Positions 16,588-29,842 are shown, numbered from the stretch's first letter. The stretch: 64,000 nt of DNA from Centrapalus pauciflorus (GCA_020465985.1 JAANYP010004661.1:204580-268579); one strand, 5' to 3'. Numbers and translations: made by a program. Notes: a model not told the origin generated them from the sequence alone.

Positions 16588-16858
16588 CTAATGTAGATCA
16601 TGGCAAAAATAGTTAATTATCATGATAATTAATTAATCTATTTTGGCCTCTTAAATCAAACTTTTTTCAATCGTAAGTTGAATAGTTTTTTAAGATTTTA
16701 ATAACCACATAAAAATGTTTTTAATATCAAACTTTTTAATTGTAAATCTTGGTTGACAAGCCAGATAATTAAAAATGTTTTTGTTCACTTATATTGTACA
16801 AAATTTTATGCATCTTGAGACAACATAAAGGATGAGCTAGCTGATCGAACAAACATAC

Positions 16859-17002
16859 GCTGTCTTTGTGTGAGCTGTAGAGCTTCAGTCGTCTGTGTCG
16901 GGTTCTGGCATCTTTGGATGCAAAGAAAGATGACTGTTGTCACCACTGCCGTTATTGCAATCGTTGAGCCAACGATGGCTCCGATTTTAGCACTTGTCAA
17001 GC
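16859..17002 (-). CDS. CRK exon 2: transmembrane segment
   Basis: Encodes a hydrophobic helix, IGAIVGSTIAITAVVTTVIF, then basic cytoplasmic residues. Phase 1 at both ends matches the neighbouring exons. Confidence 0.88.
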
Positions 17003-17455
17003 CTTAATTATGCAGGCATACATGATAATTAACGCACACGACACTTTAGTATTATCTAATACAAATTAATTAAAGATGCATTTTGAAAAAGATCTAATTA
17101 ATCTCGTAAAAAATAAAAATCAATTGCCGTGTAACTATTATGGTCTCATACACAGACACAAACAATTTTTTAAATATACATACAAGCTAATTTAAACTTA
17201 TCAATATGATGTTTCAATAGGTCAACTATATTCCTTGTTTTTAAAGTTCATTGATTTGATCGACTACAATTTCATATGTAAAAACATTATTGCATTCTTT
17301 ACATTCAACGAATTAAATATAAATAAATTTTAGTAGCTGGAAATCATGAAACAAGTTATCTGTAACACTAAAGCTTCAAGTGAAGCTGACGTATATATGT
17401 CAATTTTTGGTAGGTGTTCACGTTACTTAATTTATAAATGGTGCTTACTAGATCG

Positions 17456-17458
<3 letters not shown>

Positions 17459-17521
<63 letters not shown>
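17459..17521. repeat. (TA)n array in CRK intron 1
   Basis: Uninterrupted TA next to a decayed family D MITE. Confidence 0.97.
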
Positions 17522-17522
<1 letters not shown>

Positions 17523-17529
17523 CATACAA

Positions 17530-17930
17530 ATTTAGGTTCAATTGAATATTACTTATATATAATGTAGTGTCAGAATGTATTACTTTTAAAATTATTATTT
17601 TTAGAATTATTTTTCATAAACATGTTTTAATTAATATTACAAAAATAATATATAAATTTCACGTAGATTCACACAATTCTAAGTACATTAAATCATGCAT
17701 CACATTTATGTACGTTCACGTGCATGCAAATTTATGTAAGTTTACATTCACATTTTTTTTAAGGTCTGTGTGTGTGTTTATATATATATATATATATGCA
17801 ATTTACATATCATATTAATAATGTTAACTAAAACATGTTTACAGAAAAAAACTTTAAAGTTTTTTAAAATTGTTACCTTCTGATGCGTTGCATAATAAGT
17901 GATACTTTCTAGATCCATATTTTATAAATA
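17530..17930. mobile_element. Decayed family D MITE in CRK intron 1
   Basis: The right end TACCTTCTGATGCGTTGCATAA and internal CATGTTTTAATTAATATTAC follow family D. The left end (GGTTCAATTGAATATTACTT) is worn. It lies between CRK exons 1 and 2 and leaves the splice sites untouched. Confidence 0.65.
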
Positions 17931-18151
17931 CACACATATATATAGATCACTCAATTTCAACGATATTGGGGATTTAAACCGTCATATATATGAGTAAAAT
18001 TATGTACTAAAATTGAGATGTTTTAGTGAAGTATATTCAAATGCATGGATCCAATTAACATCCTAATTGTTACACGTACCGTGCATCATCCGGCCTGATG
18101 GTCTAATTTTATCAGCTGTAGCAAATAGTAACGAGAGCGATTGGTACTTAC

Positions 18152-18942
18152 CTGCAGTGGCCGGCGAAGATGGGGCTGGAGGAGCTATGTAAAGTGGTTC
18201 CATTGAATACACTATAAAACAATTTGGATAATAGACCGCCGCAGAACTTACGCTATCACTACAACACACAGGAGTATATGCAATCGTAGTCTCTAAACAT
18301 AAATTACACTGATCTCTCGATAAATCGGGAGTGCATTGTGTAATCATGTAGATAGGGGCAGAATCATTCCTAAAAGTTGTGCTTCCTTTTGCAAATTTTA
18401 GAGTGGAATTGCCTTCGGCTGCTTCCACCCGTAATTTATTTGCCAAGGACATTAAGCCTTGGCCGAATTCTTGAACAAAATCGGGTTTTGTCCAAGACAA
18501 AAAATCATGGCTCTTAGACCAACCATCAAACACCCCCAAAATTTTACTACCAGAGTAATGCACCATACAATCAAAGTGCCAAGCCACGCCTTCAGTGTTG
18601 TTACGGCAGCTTGTTTGAACCTTCAAGATGAGGTGTTCAACGCAAGCCTCACAAACTTTTGGCTTGACATAGCCACGACAAAGCGCGAGGGCGTTAACTA
18701 CTACATCTGTATTATTGTTACCCGCATATGAATGGTAAAATCCACCATGACGGGTAACATTCCCAGCGAGGGAATTGAGTGCAGTTTCAATAAAAATAGC
18801 GTAGTCTGCATAGCTGTTAATTAGTGGTATTCAAATTTCCACTATTTCTGCATTTGCTCTTGATTTCAGATGTTAATGGTGCTATGATCACTATGAGTGC
18901 TTGAAGAAAAAGCATAAACAAAATTATGGATTTCATTTTCAT
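18152..18942 (-). CDS. CRK exon 1: signal peptide and two DUF26 domains
   Basis: Start MKMKSIILFMLFLQALIVII is a signal peptide. DUF26 signatures C-X8-C-X2-C occur twice: CRGYVKPKVCEAC and CTPDLSRDQCNLC. The one-base insertion lies near codon 40. The exon ends at a perfect donor CAG|GTAAGT. Confidence 0.88.
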
Positions 18943-19004
18943 ATGTTCACATAAGCATAATAATAATAATATATCTGTGAAAATCTTCTTAACTTGGACG
19001 TCGT

Positions 19005-19011
19005 TTTTATA
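19005..19011 (-). promoter_or_regulatory. Probable TATA box of the CRK gene
   Basis: On the minus strand CTATAAAAAC lies about 65 bp upstream of the ATG at 18942. An ATTGG (inverted CCAAT) element is next to it. Confidence 0.5.
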
Positions 19012-19288
19012 GACCAATTCACAGCTTTTGAAACTATCGTATTCGTATCCATGATCATTAATTCATTAATTAACCGCCCGGCCAGCTTCAGCACCCTTTG
19101 ATCGATAGATCATGGGCACATAAGATGTTATGTTTCAAACATTTTGTGTAACATATATGCATGTAATCAATGCGTCTTTTTCAAAAGTCTAAGATGGCCT
19201 GCCGGCCTGCCTACCTAGCATGCATGTCAGTTAATTTTATCTTTACATTTTGTTTATGACTCACGAATGAATAAAATTTATTTATATA

Positions 19289-19740
19289 CACTACAAGAAT
19301 TACGGGTATTAGCGGCGACGCTTTTAGCGGCAACATAGGGCTTTAGCCGCGACAAATAAAAACACGGGAATATGTCGCCGCTAAAGCCCTATGTCGCCAC
19401 TAAAGGCGTCGCCGCTAATACCCCTCGAAAGAATAAGCGGCAACCCTAGCCTCTTTTCCCCCCACTGCCTTCTCTCTTTTCTTTTTGGCGCCCACAAGCT
19501 GCTCCTGCGATTTCCGGCGTTCTCCGGCCGCCGCCGCCGCCGCTGTTCGCATGTACCCTCTTCCCCCAACTGCAGTTCGGACTCTCTTCCCGCAAAGCCC
19601 ACGGCATTCTCCTTCTAGCTCCTACGGTGTTCTCCCTTTTTAGCTCCGGTGACTCTCCGATCGACGGCTCCTCCGGCGACTCTCCCTTTTTTCTTTTGGT
19701 ACTCTCGATCTCTATCTCTCACTCACACACACACAACCGT
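19289..19740 (+). mobile_element. CACTA-type terminus followed by a GC-rich exon-like stretch
   Basis: CACTACAAGAATTACGGGTA at 19289 is a classic CACTA 5' end. The next 120 bp form a hairpin: GTATTAGCGGCGACGC near 19306 pairs with GCGTCGCCGCTAATAC near 19406. From 19440 to 19690 the base composition changes sharply, with CCGCCGCCGCCGCCG and many TCTCTC tracts, like a plant 5' UTR or first exon. A frame at 19391-19618 is open but matches nothing I recognise. No 3' CACTA end is found before 20338, so the element is incomplete or the stretch is a captured gene piece. Confidence 0.6.
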
Positions 19741-20335
19741 TTATATGTATTTTTTTTAAGGTAAAAATACTACAATGTGCTTATATTTTGTATATTTGGT
19801 GTGTATTATGATAATATTAGTGTGTATTAGGTAAAAAAAAAGTATAGATTTGTTAAACTTAGGTGTAAATTTATTTAAATAATTTATAAATTTGTTAATT
19901 TAGTGTTTGTTGATTTTTGATAAAATTATATTATTGCTATTTATTTTAAGGTGCAATATTTGTATGTTTGTATGTTTGTAGATTTGTTGTGTAATTATTT
20001 GTATAAAAGTTTGTAGATTTGTTGTGTAAGCATAAATTTGTTAATTTAGTTGTGATTGTTGATTTATATAATTTAAGATAAAGTTGTAGATTTATTAAAA
20101 TTAGGGTGAATTATTTGTATGTTGTAAACATATTTATAGATTTGTTGTGTAATTAAGTATATATAAGTAAAAATAAAGTAACACAACTATTAATTATTTA
20201 AAATATATAATATATATAAAAATACTACTATTATTTGTCATTATTATTATTTTTCTATCTTAATATATTATAATTTTTTTAAAAAAATTTATCTTATTTA
20301 ATAAATCTTAATTGATATAAATGATATTTTAGTTT

Positions 20336-20337
<2 letters not shown>
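19741..20337. other. AT-rich gene-free stretch
   Basis: Intron-like sequence with loose repeats of TAGATTTGTTGTGTAATTA. No gene or element end is visible. Confidence 0.5.
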
Positions 20338-20432
<95 letters not shown>

Positions 20433-20462
20433 CACACACCCACCCACACACACACACATACA
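20338..20462. repeat. Compound (TA)n(CA)n array
   Basis: TA to about 20422, then CACACACCCACC-type repeat, directly before a family C element. Confidence 0.95.
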
Positions 20463-20864
20463 GGGTTGGGTTCAGGTACGTAACAACCCCTCAATCCCGT
20501 GAGAAGACGAGAACCACTAAAAGTGCACAAATTTGTACATCAAATACACAAATTTTAAAAATTAAATTTATAACTTACAACCATTATTGATCTTCAGTAT
20601 TAATAAATATCATAATATAACATTAAAATTAACTTTAAAATTTAAATTCATTAAATTATATACTAAATGCACAAATTTGAACATTAAATGCATAAATTTT
20701 GTCAAATCCACAAATTCGTACATAATGTTAATAAAATTATCATTATATGCGTAAATATTTATATGTATTGCATAAATTTATCAAATGTTTAAATTTTTAG
20801 TATTCATAAATTTTGAAGTGCTTCTCACGGAACTAAGAGGTTCTTACCGGAACCCAACTACATT

Positions 20865-20866
<2 letters not shown>
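20463..20866. mobile_element. (TA)n-flanked MITE, family C copy 2
   Basis: Left GGGTTGGGTTCAGGTACGTA, right GGTTCTTACCGGAACCCAAC. Internal AAATTTGTACATCAAATACA-type repeats follow copy 1 in the inverted orientation. Confidence 0.8.

Positions 20867-20924
<58 letters not shown>
20867..20924. repeat. (TA)n array
   Basis: Between family C copy 2 and family D copy 4. Confidence 0.97.
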
Positions 20925-20928
<4 letters not shown>

Positions 20929-21295
20929 TTCAAATGAGTACCATCCATTATGCAGCGCACCACAAGGTACCACCTTTAAAAATAATTTTTTTTAAAATTT
21001 TTTTTCATGTTAATTAACATTACACAGATGATATACAAATTTCACCCAAATTCGAACATTTTAAGTGCATGAAATCACACATCACAAAAATGCACGTTCA
21101 CATATATTTAAAGTCATGTAAGTGTACGTTCACATCACTTTCTAGGAGCTAGGAGATGTGAATGTATGCGAATTTTACATATGAAATTCATAATGTTAAT
21201 TAAAACATGTTCATGACAAAAAAAATTTTAAAAATGTTTTTTTATAAGTGGTACCTTCTGGTGCGCTGCATAATGGGTGGTACTCTCTCGAACCC
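20925..21295. mobile_element. (TA)n-flanked MITE, family D copy 4
   Basis: Left GATTCAAATGAGTACCATCC then TTATGCAGCGCACCACAAGG. Right CCTTCTGGTGCGCTGCATAA then GGTACTCTCTCGAACCCC. Confidence 0.85.

Positions 21296-22130
<835 letters not shown>

Positions 22131-22216
<86 letters not shown>
22131..22216. repeat. (TA)n array
   Basis: Borders family A copy 2 and the left end of the long family H element. Confidence 0.97.
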
Positions 22217-22219
<3 letters not shown>

Positions 22220-25200
22220 AATATTTTGAGAACTTAAGAACCTTTTATGACATTTGAATGAAAATAATTAATGGTTGATATATTGGATGATAATTTTGTA
22301 ATTATTTAAAACTTTGATAGTGAATAATCTTGAAAATGTGTGAAAATGATAATTTTTGAAAGAAAAAAAAATCTGTTTTGTCTCTCTCTCTCTCTAACTT
22401 TTTTTCATTTTCATTTTATTTTTCTTTCATGAGAATTGATTTTTATAGTAAAAAACGTTTTTTTATAAAAAAAATATTTTATTTCTATATAGAAAATTAT
22501 TAACTTCCTCACCTGTTGAGCAGATAGTTGGCTTACACGCCCTAATCAATAGGGGCTTAGCGAGTGTTTGAAGCCTCCTATCTCTTAAAGCCTTAAAATT
22601 AACGTATTTTATATAGAAATATTATGTATCTATATAGAATGTTATTTAATTCTATAATCTTTTTATTGGATTAACATTACTATTCATAATCTATGTAGAA
22701 TGTTATGTTTCTTGTATTATATTTTATGTAGATTATCATGTAATCTACGTCGAATGTCGTGTAGAATGTCAAGTATCATATATTCTACGTATAATACATG
22801 ATAATCTATATAGATTATATGTAACATTACTATTCATAATCTATGTAGAATGTTATTTTTGTTGTATTATATTCTATGTAGATTATCAATGTCGTGTATA
22901 ATGTCAAATATCATATATTAATTCTACGTAGATTACTGATAATCTATATAGATTATGTGTGATTTTAACAAGTAGTCTTTTATTATATTCTATGTAGATT
23001 ATCATGTAAAACATCTAATATCTATTACATTTATTATAAATCTAATATCTTACAAATAATCTTCATTATAAACATGGAAAATGAATCTGTCATATTCTAT
23101 GTAGAGTATCGACGAACATATTCTATGTACAATCTACGTAGAATGTCATGCAATCTACGTAAAATGGCATTCAATCCACGTAAAATGTCATGCAATCTAC
23201 GTAGAATGTCTTGTAGAATGTCAAGTATCATAATATTTACGTAGATTACATGATAAAATATACCAAAAACACTTTGGAACAATAAAAGAAGATCTCATTT
23301 AGACTTTTTTTTTATCAAACACTTGGTATGCAACTGATATAAAGTATACCAAAAACACACTGAATAGTAATGTTAATCTATGTAAAAAGATATAGAAATA
23401 TATATAAGAAACATAACTATATATGAAATATATAATAAACATAACATTCTACATAGATTATGTGTGATTTTCTACAAATAGTCTTGTATTATATTCTATG
23501 TAGATTATCATGTAATCTACGTACATTATCATGTAAAACATCTAATAACTATTACATTCATTATAAATCTTATATCTTACAAATAATTTTAATTATAAAA
23601 CATGGAAAATGAATCTGTTCAATCACGTAGATTGTACATTTTAATATGTTCGTTGATACTCTACATAGAATGTCACGCAATATACGTAGAATGACATTCA
23701 ATCTACGTAGAATGACATGCAATCTACGTAGAATGACATGCAATCTACGTAGGGTATCGACAAACATATTCTATGTACAATCTACGTAGAATGACATTCA
23801 ATCTACGTAGAATGACATGCAATCTACGTTGAATGTCATGCAATCTACGTTGAATGTCATGCAATTTACGTAGAATGTTGTGTACAATGTCAAGTATCTT
23901 ATATTCTACGTTGATTACATGATAAAATATACAAAAAACACTTTGAAACAAAAAAAGAAGATTTCATTTTGAAATTTTATCAAACACTTGGTATACAACT
24001 GATATAAAATATACCAAAAACACATTGAATAGTAATATGAATCTACATAAAAAGACATTGAAATGTATAATAAACATAAAAATATATGAAATATATAAGG
24101 TTCATAACATTCGACATAGATTATGAATAGTAATGTAAATCTACATAAAAAAAATATAGAATTATATAACATTATATATAGATACATAATAATTCTATAC
24201 AGAATACGTTAATTTTTAGCAAATAAATAATTTTCTATTTAGAAATTTAGTTTTATAAAAAAAACATTTTTTTACAATTAATTTACGTAGATTATCATGT
24301 AATCTACGGAGATTATCATAGAATCTACGTAGAATGTCAATTATCATATATTCTACGTAGATTAAATGATAATCTATATAGATTATATATGATTTTTTAC
24401 AATTAGTCTTGTAATATATATATTTTATGTAGATTATCATGTAATCTACATAGATTATCACGTAAAACATCTTATAACTATTACATTCATTATAAATCTA
24501 ATATCTTGCAAATAATCTTCATTATAAAGCATGGAAAATGGATCTCTCATATTCTATTTAGAGTATCGACGAACATATTTTATATACAATCTACGTAGAA
24601 TGTTATGTAATCTACGTAGAAAGTCATGCAATCTACGTAAAATGTCATGCAATCTACGTAAAATGTCGTGTAGAATGTCAAGTATCTTATATTCTACGTA
24701 GATTACATGATAAATATACAAAAAACACATTGAAATAAAAAAAAGTTTCAGTTAGACATTTTATCAAACATTTGATATACAACCTATGTAAAATATAGCA
24801 AAAACACATTGAATTTTAATGTTAATCTACATAAAAAAAATATAGAAATGTATAAGAAACATAACATTCTACAGAGATTATGTGTGATTTTTTACAAGTA
24901 CTCTTGTATTATATATTCTATGTAGATATCATGTAATCTAAATAGATTATCATGTAATCTACGTAGATTATCATGTAAAACATCTAATAACTATTACATT
25001 TATTATAAATATAATATCTTACAAATAATTTTCATTATAAAACATGGAAAATGAATTTGTCATATTCTATGTTGAGTATCGAGGAACATATTATATGTAC
25101 AATCTACGTAGAATGTCATGCAATCTACGTAGATAGGCATGCAATCTATGTAGAATGTCATGCAATCTACGTAGAATGTTGTGTGGTTAGTCAATTATAA

Positions 25201-25687
25201 ATTTTTAATACGTAGATTACATGATAAAATATACCAAAAACACATTCAAACAAAAAAAGAAGATTTCATTTAGACATTTTATCAAACACTTGGTATGCAA
25301 CTGATATAAAATATATCAAAAACACATTGAATAGTAATGTTAATTTACATAAAAAGATATAGAAATGTATAATAAACATAAAAATATATGAAATATATAA
25401 GAAACATAACATGCTACATATATTATGAATAGTAATGTTAATCTACATAAAAAGATATAGAATTATATAACATTCTATATAGACACATAATATTTTTATA
25501 TAGAATACGTTAATATTTTAACAATTAAATAATTTTATATATAGAAAAAAATATTTTTTAAACGTTTTTTACCATTAAAATTAATTCTCATAAAAGAAAG
25601 AGAAAATGAAAATGAAAAAAAAAAGTAAGAGAGAGAAAGTGAAAAAAAGATGCATACAATAAAAAATGTGGAGAGAGAAAAATAATG
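22217..25687. mobile_element. Long family H element with arrays of a 21-bp TACGTA repeat, copy 2
   Basis: The left end matches the H ends at 32248 and 34917 (AAATATTTTGAGAACTTAAG). The right end fades into GAGAGAGAAAAATAATGAAG near 25670, as in other copies. Inside are four array clusters (about 23115-23225, 23640-23890, 24590-24670 and 25095-25180) of the 21-bp unit GCAATCTACGTAGAATGACAT. They are embedded in AT-rich modules of roughly 500-800 bp that are themselves repeated; CAAACACTTGGTATGCAACT marks the modules. Seven-residue periodic frames (ILRRLHD on one strand, NLRRMTC on the other) follow from the 21-bp period and are not taken as genes. Confidence 0.8.
22503..22592 (+). mobile_element. 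tRNA-like insertion, possible SINE head
   Basis: About 90 bp present here but absent from the equivalent place in the H copy at 35100. It contains an anticodon-arm-like GCCCTAATCAATAGGGG and a box-B-like GTGTTTGAAGCC, with a box-A-like TAGTTGGCTTACACG 5' of it. No poly-A tail is seen. A decayed tRNA-derived SINE fragment is the best guess. Confidence 0.35.
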
Positions 25688-25985
25688 AAGATTATCTTAA
25701 CACGTCTCAAATATTTCTATATGAATATATAAAGAATAGACACAAGTATAGCTTATGTTGTCATTTATGAAATAATAATAATTACTAAAAAAATCAAATG
25801 CTTCTATCAAAAATGAATAGTGAATAAACTATATATCTATAATCCATATGATTATATTTATTGATACTAATAAATGAATAACTAATGTGTCACGTATCGG
25901 TAACTCATTTAATTTGACTGACACTTGCCGAAACTTTCATTTACCATATGTCATTTACCAAAATTTAATATGAATTCAAACTAAC
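25688..25985. repeat. Duplicated segment, copy 1
   Basis: About 290 bp that reappear in the same orientation at 39142-39425 (for example GATTATCTTAACACG, AATATATAAAGAATA and GTGTCACGTATCGGT). It contains no gene. It probably marks the tandem duplication that also copied the cysteine-rich peptide gene. Confidence 0.75.
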
Positions 25986-26004
25986 CCAATCCAATCAAAT
26001 ATGA

Positions 26005-27430
26005 GGTAACATCGTTGATAGAGCTAATAAGTGATTGCAACTGTGAAATTCGTTATCACCTGAGGAAAACTAATGTGGTTGCAGACGCTCAGAGCCGAAA
26101 GAAACGAGTTAAGCCGTTAAGAGTACCAGCACTAGTTATAACCATTCAACCAAACCCTCCTTTCTTAGTTCATGAAACTGTTAAGGTGGAAAATATGAAA
26201 AATGAAGCCCTGCACGGAATGGATAAATAGTTTGTGATAAGGGCTAATAAAAATCGATATTTCATGAATAGAATCTGATTACTCTGTTTGGTGGAATAAG
26301 AAAGCTGGCTATGGATGAAGGACAAATCAAGATATGTCGTTCACCCCGGATCCGATAAAATGTATCATGACCTCAAGGAGCTATACGGGTGGCCTAACAT
26401 GAAGGCTGACATTGCCACATATGTCAACAAATTCCTAACATGCTCCAAAGTTAAGACGAACATCAGAAACCATTTGAGTAATAGTCGACCGCCTAACAAA
26501 ATACGCGCATTCCTACCAATCAAGGAGAACAACAGAATGAATAAGCTAGTCCAAACGTACCTCAAGGAAGTCGTCTCCGGACACGGAGTGCCTATATAAT
26601 CATTTCGGATACGGATAACAGATCTACATCTTGGTTTTTGGCAATTATTACAGCAAACTTTGGATACAAACTTGGACATGAGTACCACATATCACCCTCA
26701 GACCAATGGTCAGAATAATAGAACAATCCAAACCCTAGAACATACATTAAGATCCTGTGTAATGGATACTCATTTGCCTTAGTGGAATTATCGTACTACA
26801 AATAGCTATCACTCGAGTATTAAAGCAGCTCCGTTTGAGGCCCTCTGCGGGCGAAAGTGTCGATCGCCGATTTGTTGGGAAGAAGTAAGAAATAGCCAAA
26901 TCACTGGCCCTAAGATCATTCACGAAACTACCGAAAAGATAGTGCATATGCGGAACTGACTAAAAGTTGCCCGCAATTGTCAGAATGTTATGCAGACGTA
27001 GGGAGAAAATCCCTTGAGTTCTAATTAGGTGAACGAGTACCAATGAAAGTGTCGCCATGGAAGGGTGTGATACGATTAGGAAAAGTCTTAAAGGGAATTG
27101 GACTCGTAGCTTATCGTTTAGAGTTACCACCAGAGTTTAGCAGCATGCACAATACCTTCCATGTATCGAATATGAAGAAGTGTTTGTTAGAGGAGACACT
27201 TGTTACCCCCTTGGAAGAGAACCAGCTAACTGATAAACTTCGTTTCATCAAAGAGTCGGTTGAAATCATGGACCGTAAGGTCAAAGGATTGAAGCACAAT
27301 TGTATACCCATCCTCAAGGTCATATGGATTTTTAGACATGGACCAAAATTCACTAGGGCATGCAAAGGCCAGTTTAACAAAAGATACCCTCACCTAATCC
27401 TAAGTAGCAAGACCTCTGAGGAAACAAGAC
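26005..27430 (+). pseudogene. Ty3/gypsy pol remnant: RNase H end, integrase, chromodomain-like tail
   Basis: Fragments in three pieces. First, the RNase H end (CEIRYHLRKTNVVADAQSRK, where family members have VVADALSRK). Second, the integrase zinc region (VVHPGSDKMYHDLKELYGWP, then FLTCSKVKT), where the first cysteine of the usual C-X2-C pair is now phenylalanine. A large part of the integrase core is deleted after it, and fragments with stops continue through GRKCRSPICW. Third, the C-terminal part (NTFHVSNMKKCL, then a chromodomain-like WIFRHGPKFTRACKGQF). Several stop codons and frame changes make it non-functional. Confidence 0.87.
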
Positions 27431-27456
27431 AAAATTTCGGGACGAAATTCCTTAAC

Positions 27457-27464
27457 AGGGGGAG
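27457..27464 (+). other. Polypurine tract of the gypsy element
   Basis: AGGGGGAG immediately before the LTR start CTGTAACA. Confidence 0.75.
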
Positions 27465-27466
27465 AC

Positions 27467-29836
27467 TGTAACATCCGACATTAAACCAGGTTAGCAACTA
27501 CGACCTAATCAGTATTTAATAGCCAATTATAACCTAATCAGTGGTCATTAGAAATTAACAAGGCTCGTGAAGAAATTCAACTCAATTAGAATCAAATTCA
27601 TCGGTGCGATGAATCGGGAATCAAATAATCCGATCGATTTACGATATGAAGGATTAATTCAACTAAGTACATAATTAACTTATGATTAGTGACACTAATC
27701 ATACACTAATACAAGTACTTAACATTAATTATGGAAGACTAAAACAATTCATTAAACTAATGCATCCAAAAGTATTTTTGAAATTACAAATAAAGGGAAA
27801 TATAAGAATACATTTCTAAATACTTTTATACAAAAAAATAGAAATACATGAAAAATACATCAATAAATCCGGCCCTATGATGTACTTTTATAGAGTTTGA
27901 CTTTAATATTTTATTACAAAACTCATTTCTATTTTAAACATAATCATTTTGCTAAAAGGTGCACTCAACCTCCAACATTTCATCATTTCAACTCACTTTT
28001 TCCATCTATAAATAAGACCTCATTTTCATCTTTCATTTCCACACTTTCAATATAAAAAATCCTCCTTTCTTTCTCTTCCAAAACCGGCCATGAGGTTGCA
28101 AGAACACCAAAACTTTGCAACTTTGTGTTCTTGCGTTATTTCAAGCATTTTTGGTGCAACAAAGTTCAAGAACTCAACTTCTACTCATTTTCATTCTCCC
28201 AACACTTCAGAGTAAGTAATTACTAACTTATTTCATCATATATTTATGCTTATATAAGTCTTCCATAATATATATAATCACCAACAACAACAAGTTTCAT
28301 AAAAACTCAAGTTTATAAGTCACTAGTTTTGTTTTTAAGTTGTTTTCTTCAAATGTGTTTATAAATATATAAACACATCATATAAGTATAAATATTATGA
28401 AAATAAGTGATATATATGTGTTTTATAACTTTTATACAAGTAGTCTTTGAATAAACAACAAGAATCACTAGTTATTTCAAGTTTATAAACTACGGATTTT
28501 CGGCAGAAAATTTACATCGACTTTGAAAAATCATAATTAATTCATAACTTAACAAAATGAGTTGATTCTTGTCTCAAAAGTTAGATCTATGTCTTAACTA
28601 AAAATCTGAAAGTTTTCATAGTTTATTATGGGATTTAGAACCCCCAGATATTATTTGGGAACCCGAAAGTTTGACAGCTCAATAATGGCCAATATAGGGT
28701 TTTCAACAAGCTTTTTCCCTAACCTAAACACCTCGAAAAATGGTCGTTCTTGACTTTAAAAATTCTTTGTATATAGTAGTTTAATGTCCAAGAAAACCAA
28801 AGCCTAAATCGTTTTGGAACTTGGTCAAAAACAGCCTCAAAGTAGGCCGAAAAACCTTCGAAAAGCTGGAAAATATATATATAATGTAAACTTGACGTTT
28901 TAAGTGGATTTTATTTATAAACTTGTAATGTTGGGTGATTTAAAATATAACAACATTTATACATACATATTATCATATATGGGAGTTATTAAATCTCTTA
29001 TATCATTTAGGACTCGATTAAACGTGTCCGGTGTCATCACTCATCAACAACGTAAATCGTCGTTTTTACAATCATTTTGTCATCAACATGCGGTGAGTCT
29101 TCATAACCCCTATTTTCACTATCTATTGGGGTGAAAATACATGCACTGTTTTCATATGGACATCAAAACTGTTTATTTCTTATATGTATTACATGTTTGG
29201 ATCCATCAGCCCTCAAATCATGAACCGTTAATTGCATTTATTTGTAAGCGCGAATATATTGTGGATAAATATATCGGGAGTCATGTCCCCCATTCGGGTT
29301 AGTTTGGCTCGGCTAACAGTGGGTGCATATATATTCAACACACGGTATTACGTATGGGAATACTGCACATGACAAACTCATTTAATTAAGCTTCGGTTTC
29401 ATGATGGTTTATGTAATACATACACGGAATTTATGATTTATAAATTCAACTTATCTGATAATGTCCATACAACTGGTCTTTCGCGTAAACCTATGAGCTC
29501 ACCAACAATTTGTTGACGTATTTTAGCATGTATTTTCAGGTGATTAGGCATGCGCATTTATCAGAAGCATTCCAAGGCTTCCGTTCATTTTGGAGTCGCA
29601 TCATTTTCAAACTCGGAGATTTATTTGCATCTTTCTTGATAAACTAAATTGTGTATTTAAATCTTGGTATTTCAAGAACTATTTACGCTGTATTTTGGTT
29701 ATGTAAAACAATATGTATATTTGAAGTCAAATCAATGTATTTTTGAAAACGTCCATATAGTGGTCGTTCGTTATGATTATGGTTACGCTTCCGCGACGTC
29801 ACGCTTCGTTGCCAACTGGGGTAATGGGGTGTGACA
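27467..29836 (+). repeat. 3' LTR, 2370 bp
   Basis: Starts TGTAACATCC and ends GGGGTGTGACA, giving the usual TG...CA ends. A promoter and leader are suggested near 28000-28210 (CTATAAATAAGACC, then AGAGTAAGTAATT, a possible splice donor). Unusually long compared with the 335-bp LTRs at 12.6 kb. No second copy lies in the window, so age and target duplication cannot be read. Confidence 0.78.
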
Positions 29837-29842
29837 TTTTGA

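Larger units (their letters stand above)
15025..18942 (-). pseudogene. Cysteine-rich receptor-like protein kinase (CRK, DUF26), one frameshift
   Basis: CRKs are plasma-membrane receptor kinases with two extracellular DUF26 (Gnk2-like) domains, linked to stress and immune signalling. Seven exons with GT...AG borders are visible: 18942-18152, 17002-16859, 16587-16424, 16280-16070, 15983-15746, 15591-15432 and 15333-15025. Exon phases agree throughout. Summed length is 2017 nt; removing one base gives 2016, that is 671 codons plus stop, a normal CRK size. The extra base is near 18817-18821, where the frame meets TAA just after GNLNTTN while the next frame continues SYADYAIF. All kinase landmarks are present: glycine loop GRGGFGFVYK, VAVKRL, HRDLKASN, DFG and APE. 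The rest of the frame is intact, so this is either a very young pseudogene or a base-call error. Intron 1 (1.15 kb) carries a (TA)n array and a decayed family D MITE. Confidence 0.9.
25990..29836 (+). mobile_element. 5'-truncated Ty3/gypsy (chromovirus-like) retrotransposon
   Basis: The end of pol (RNase H, integrase, C-terminal tail), a polypurine tract and a complete 3' LTR are present. The 5' LTR, gag, protease and reverse transcriptase are missing. The order pol-tail, PPT, LTR is canonical. Confidence 0.85.

Noticed and set aside
19391..19618. Open frames on both strands in the GC-rich patch
   Set aside because: High GC lengthens chance frames; no domain, signal or splice support, so it is described only as exon-like.
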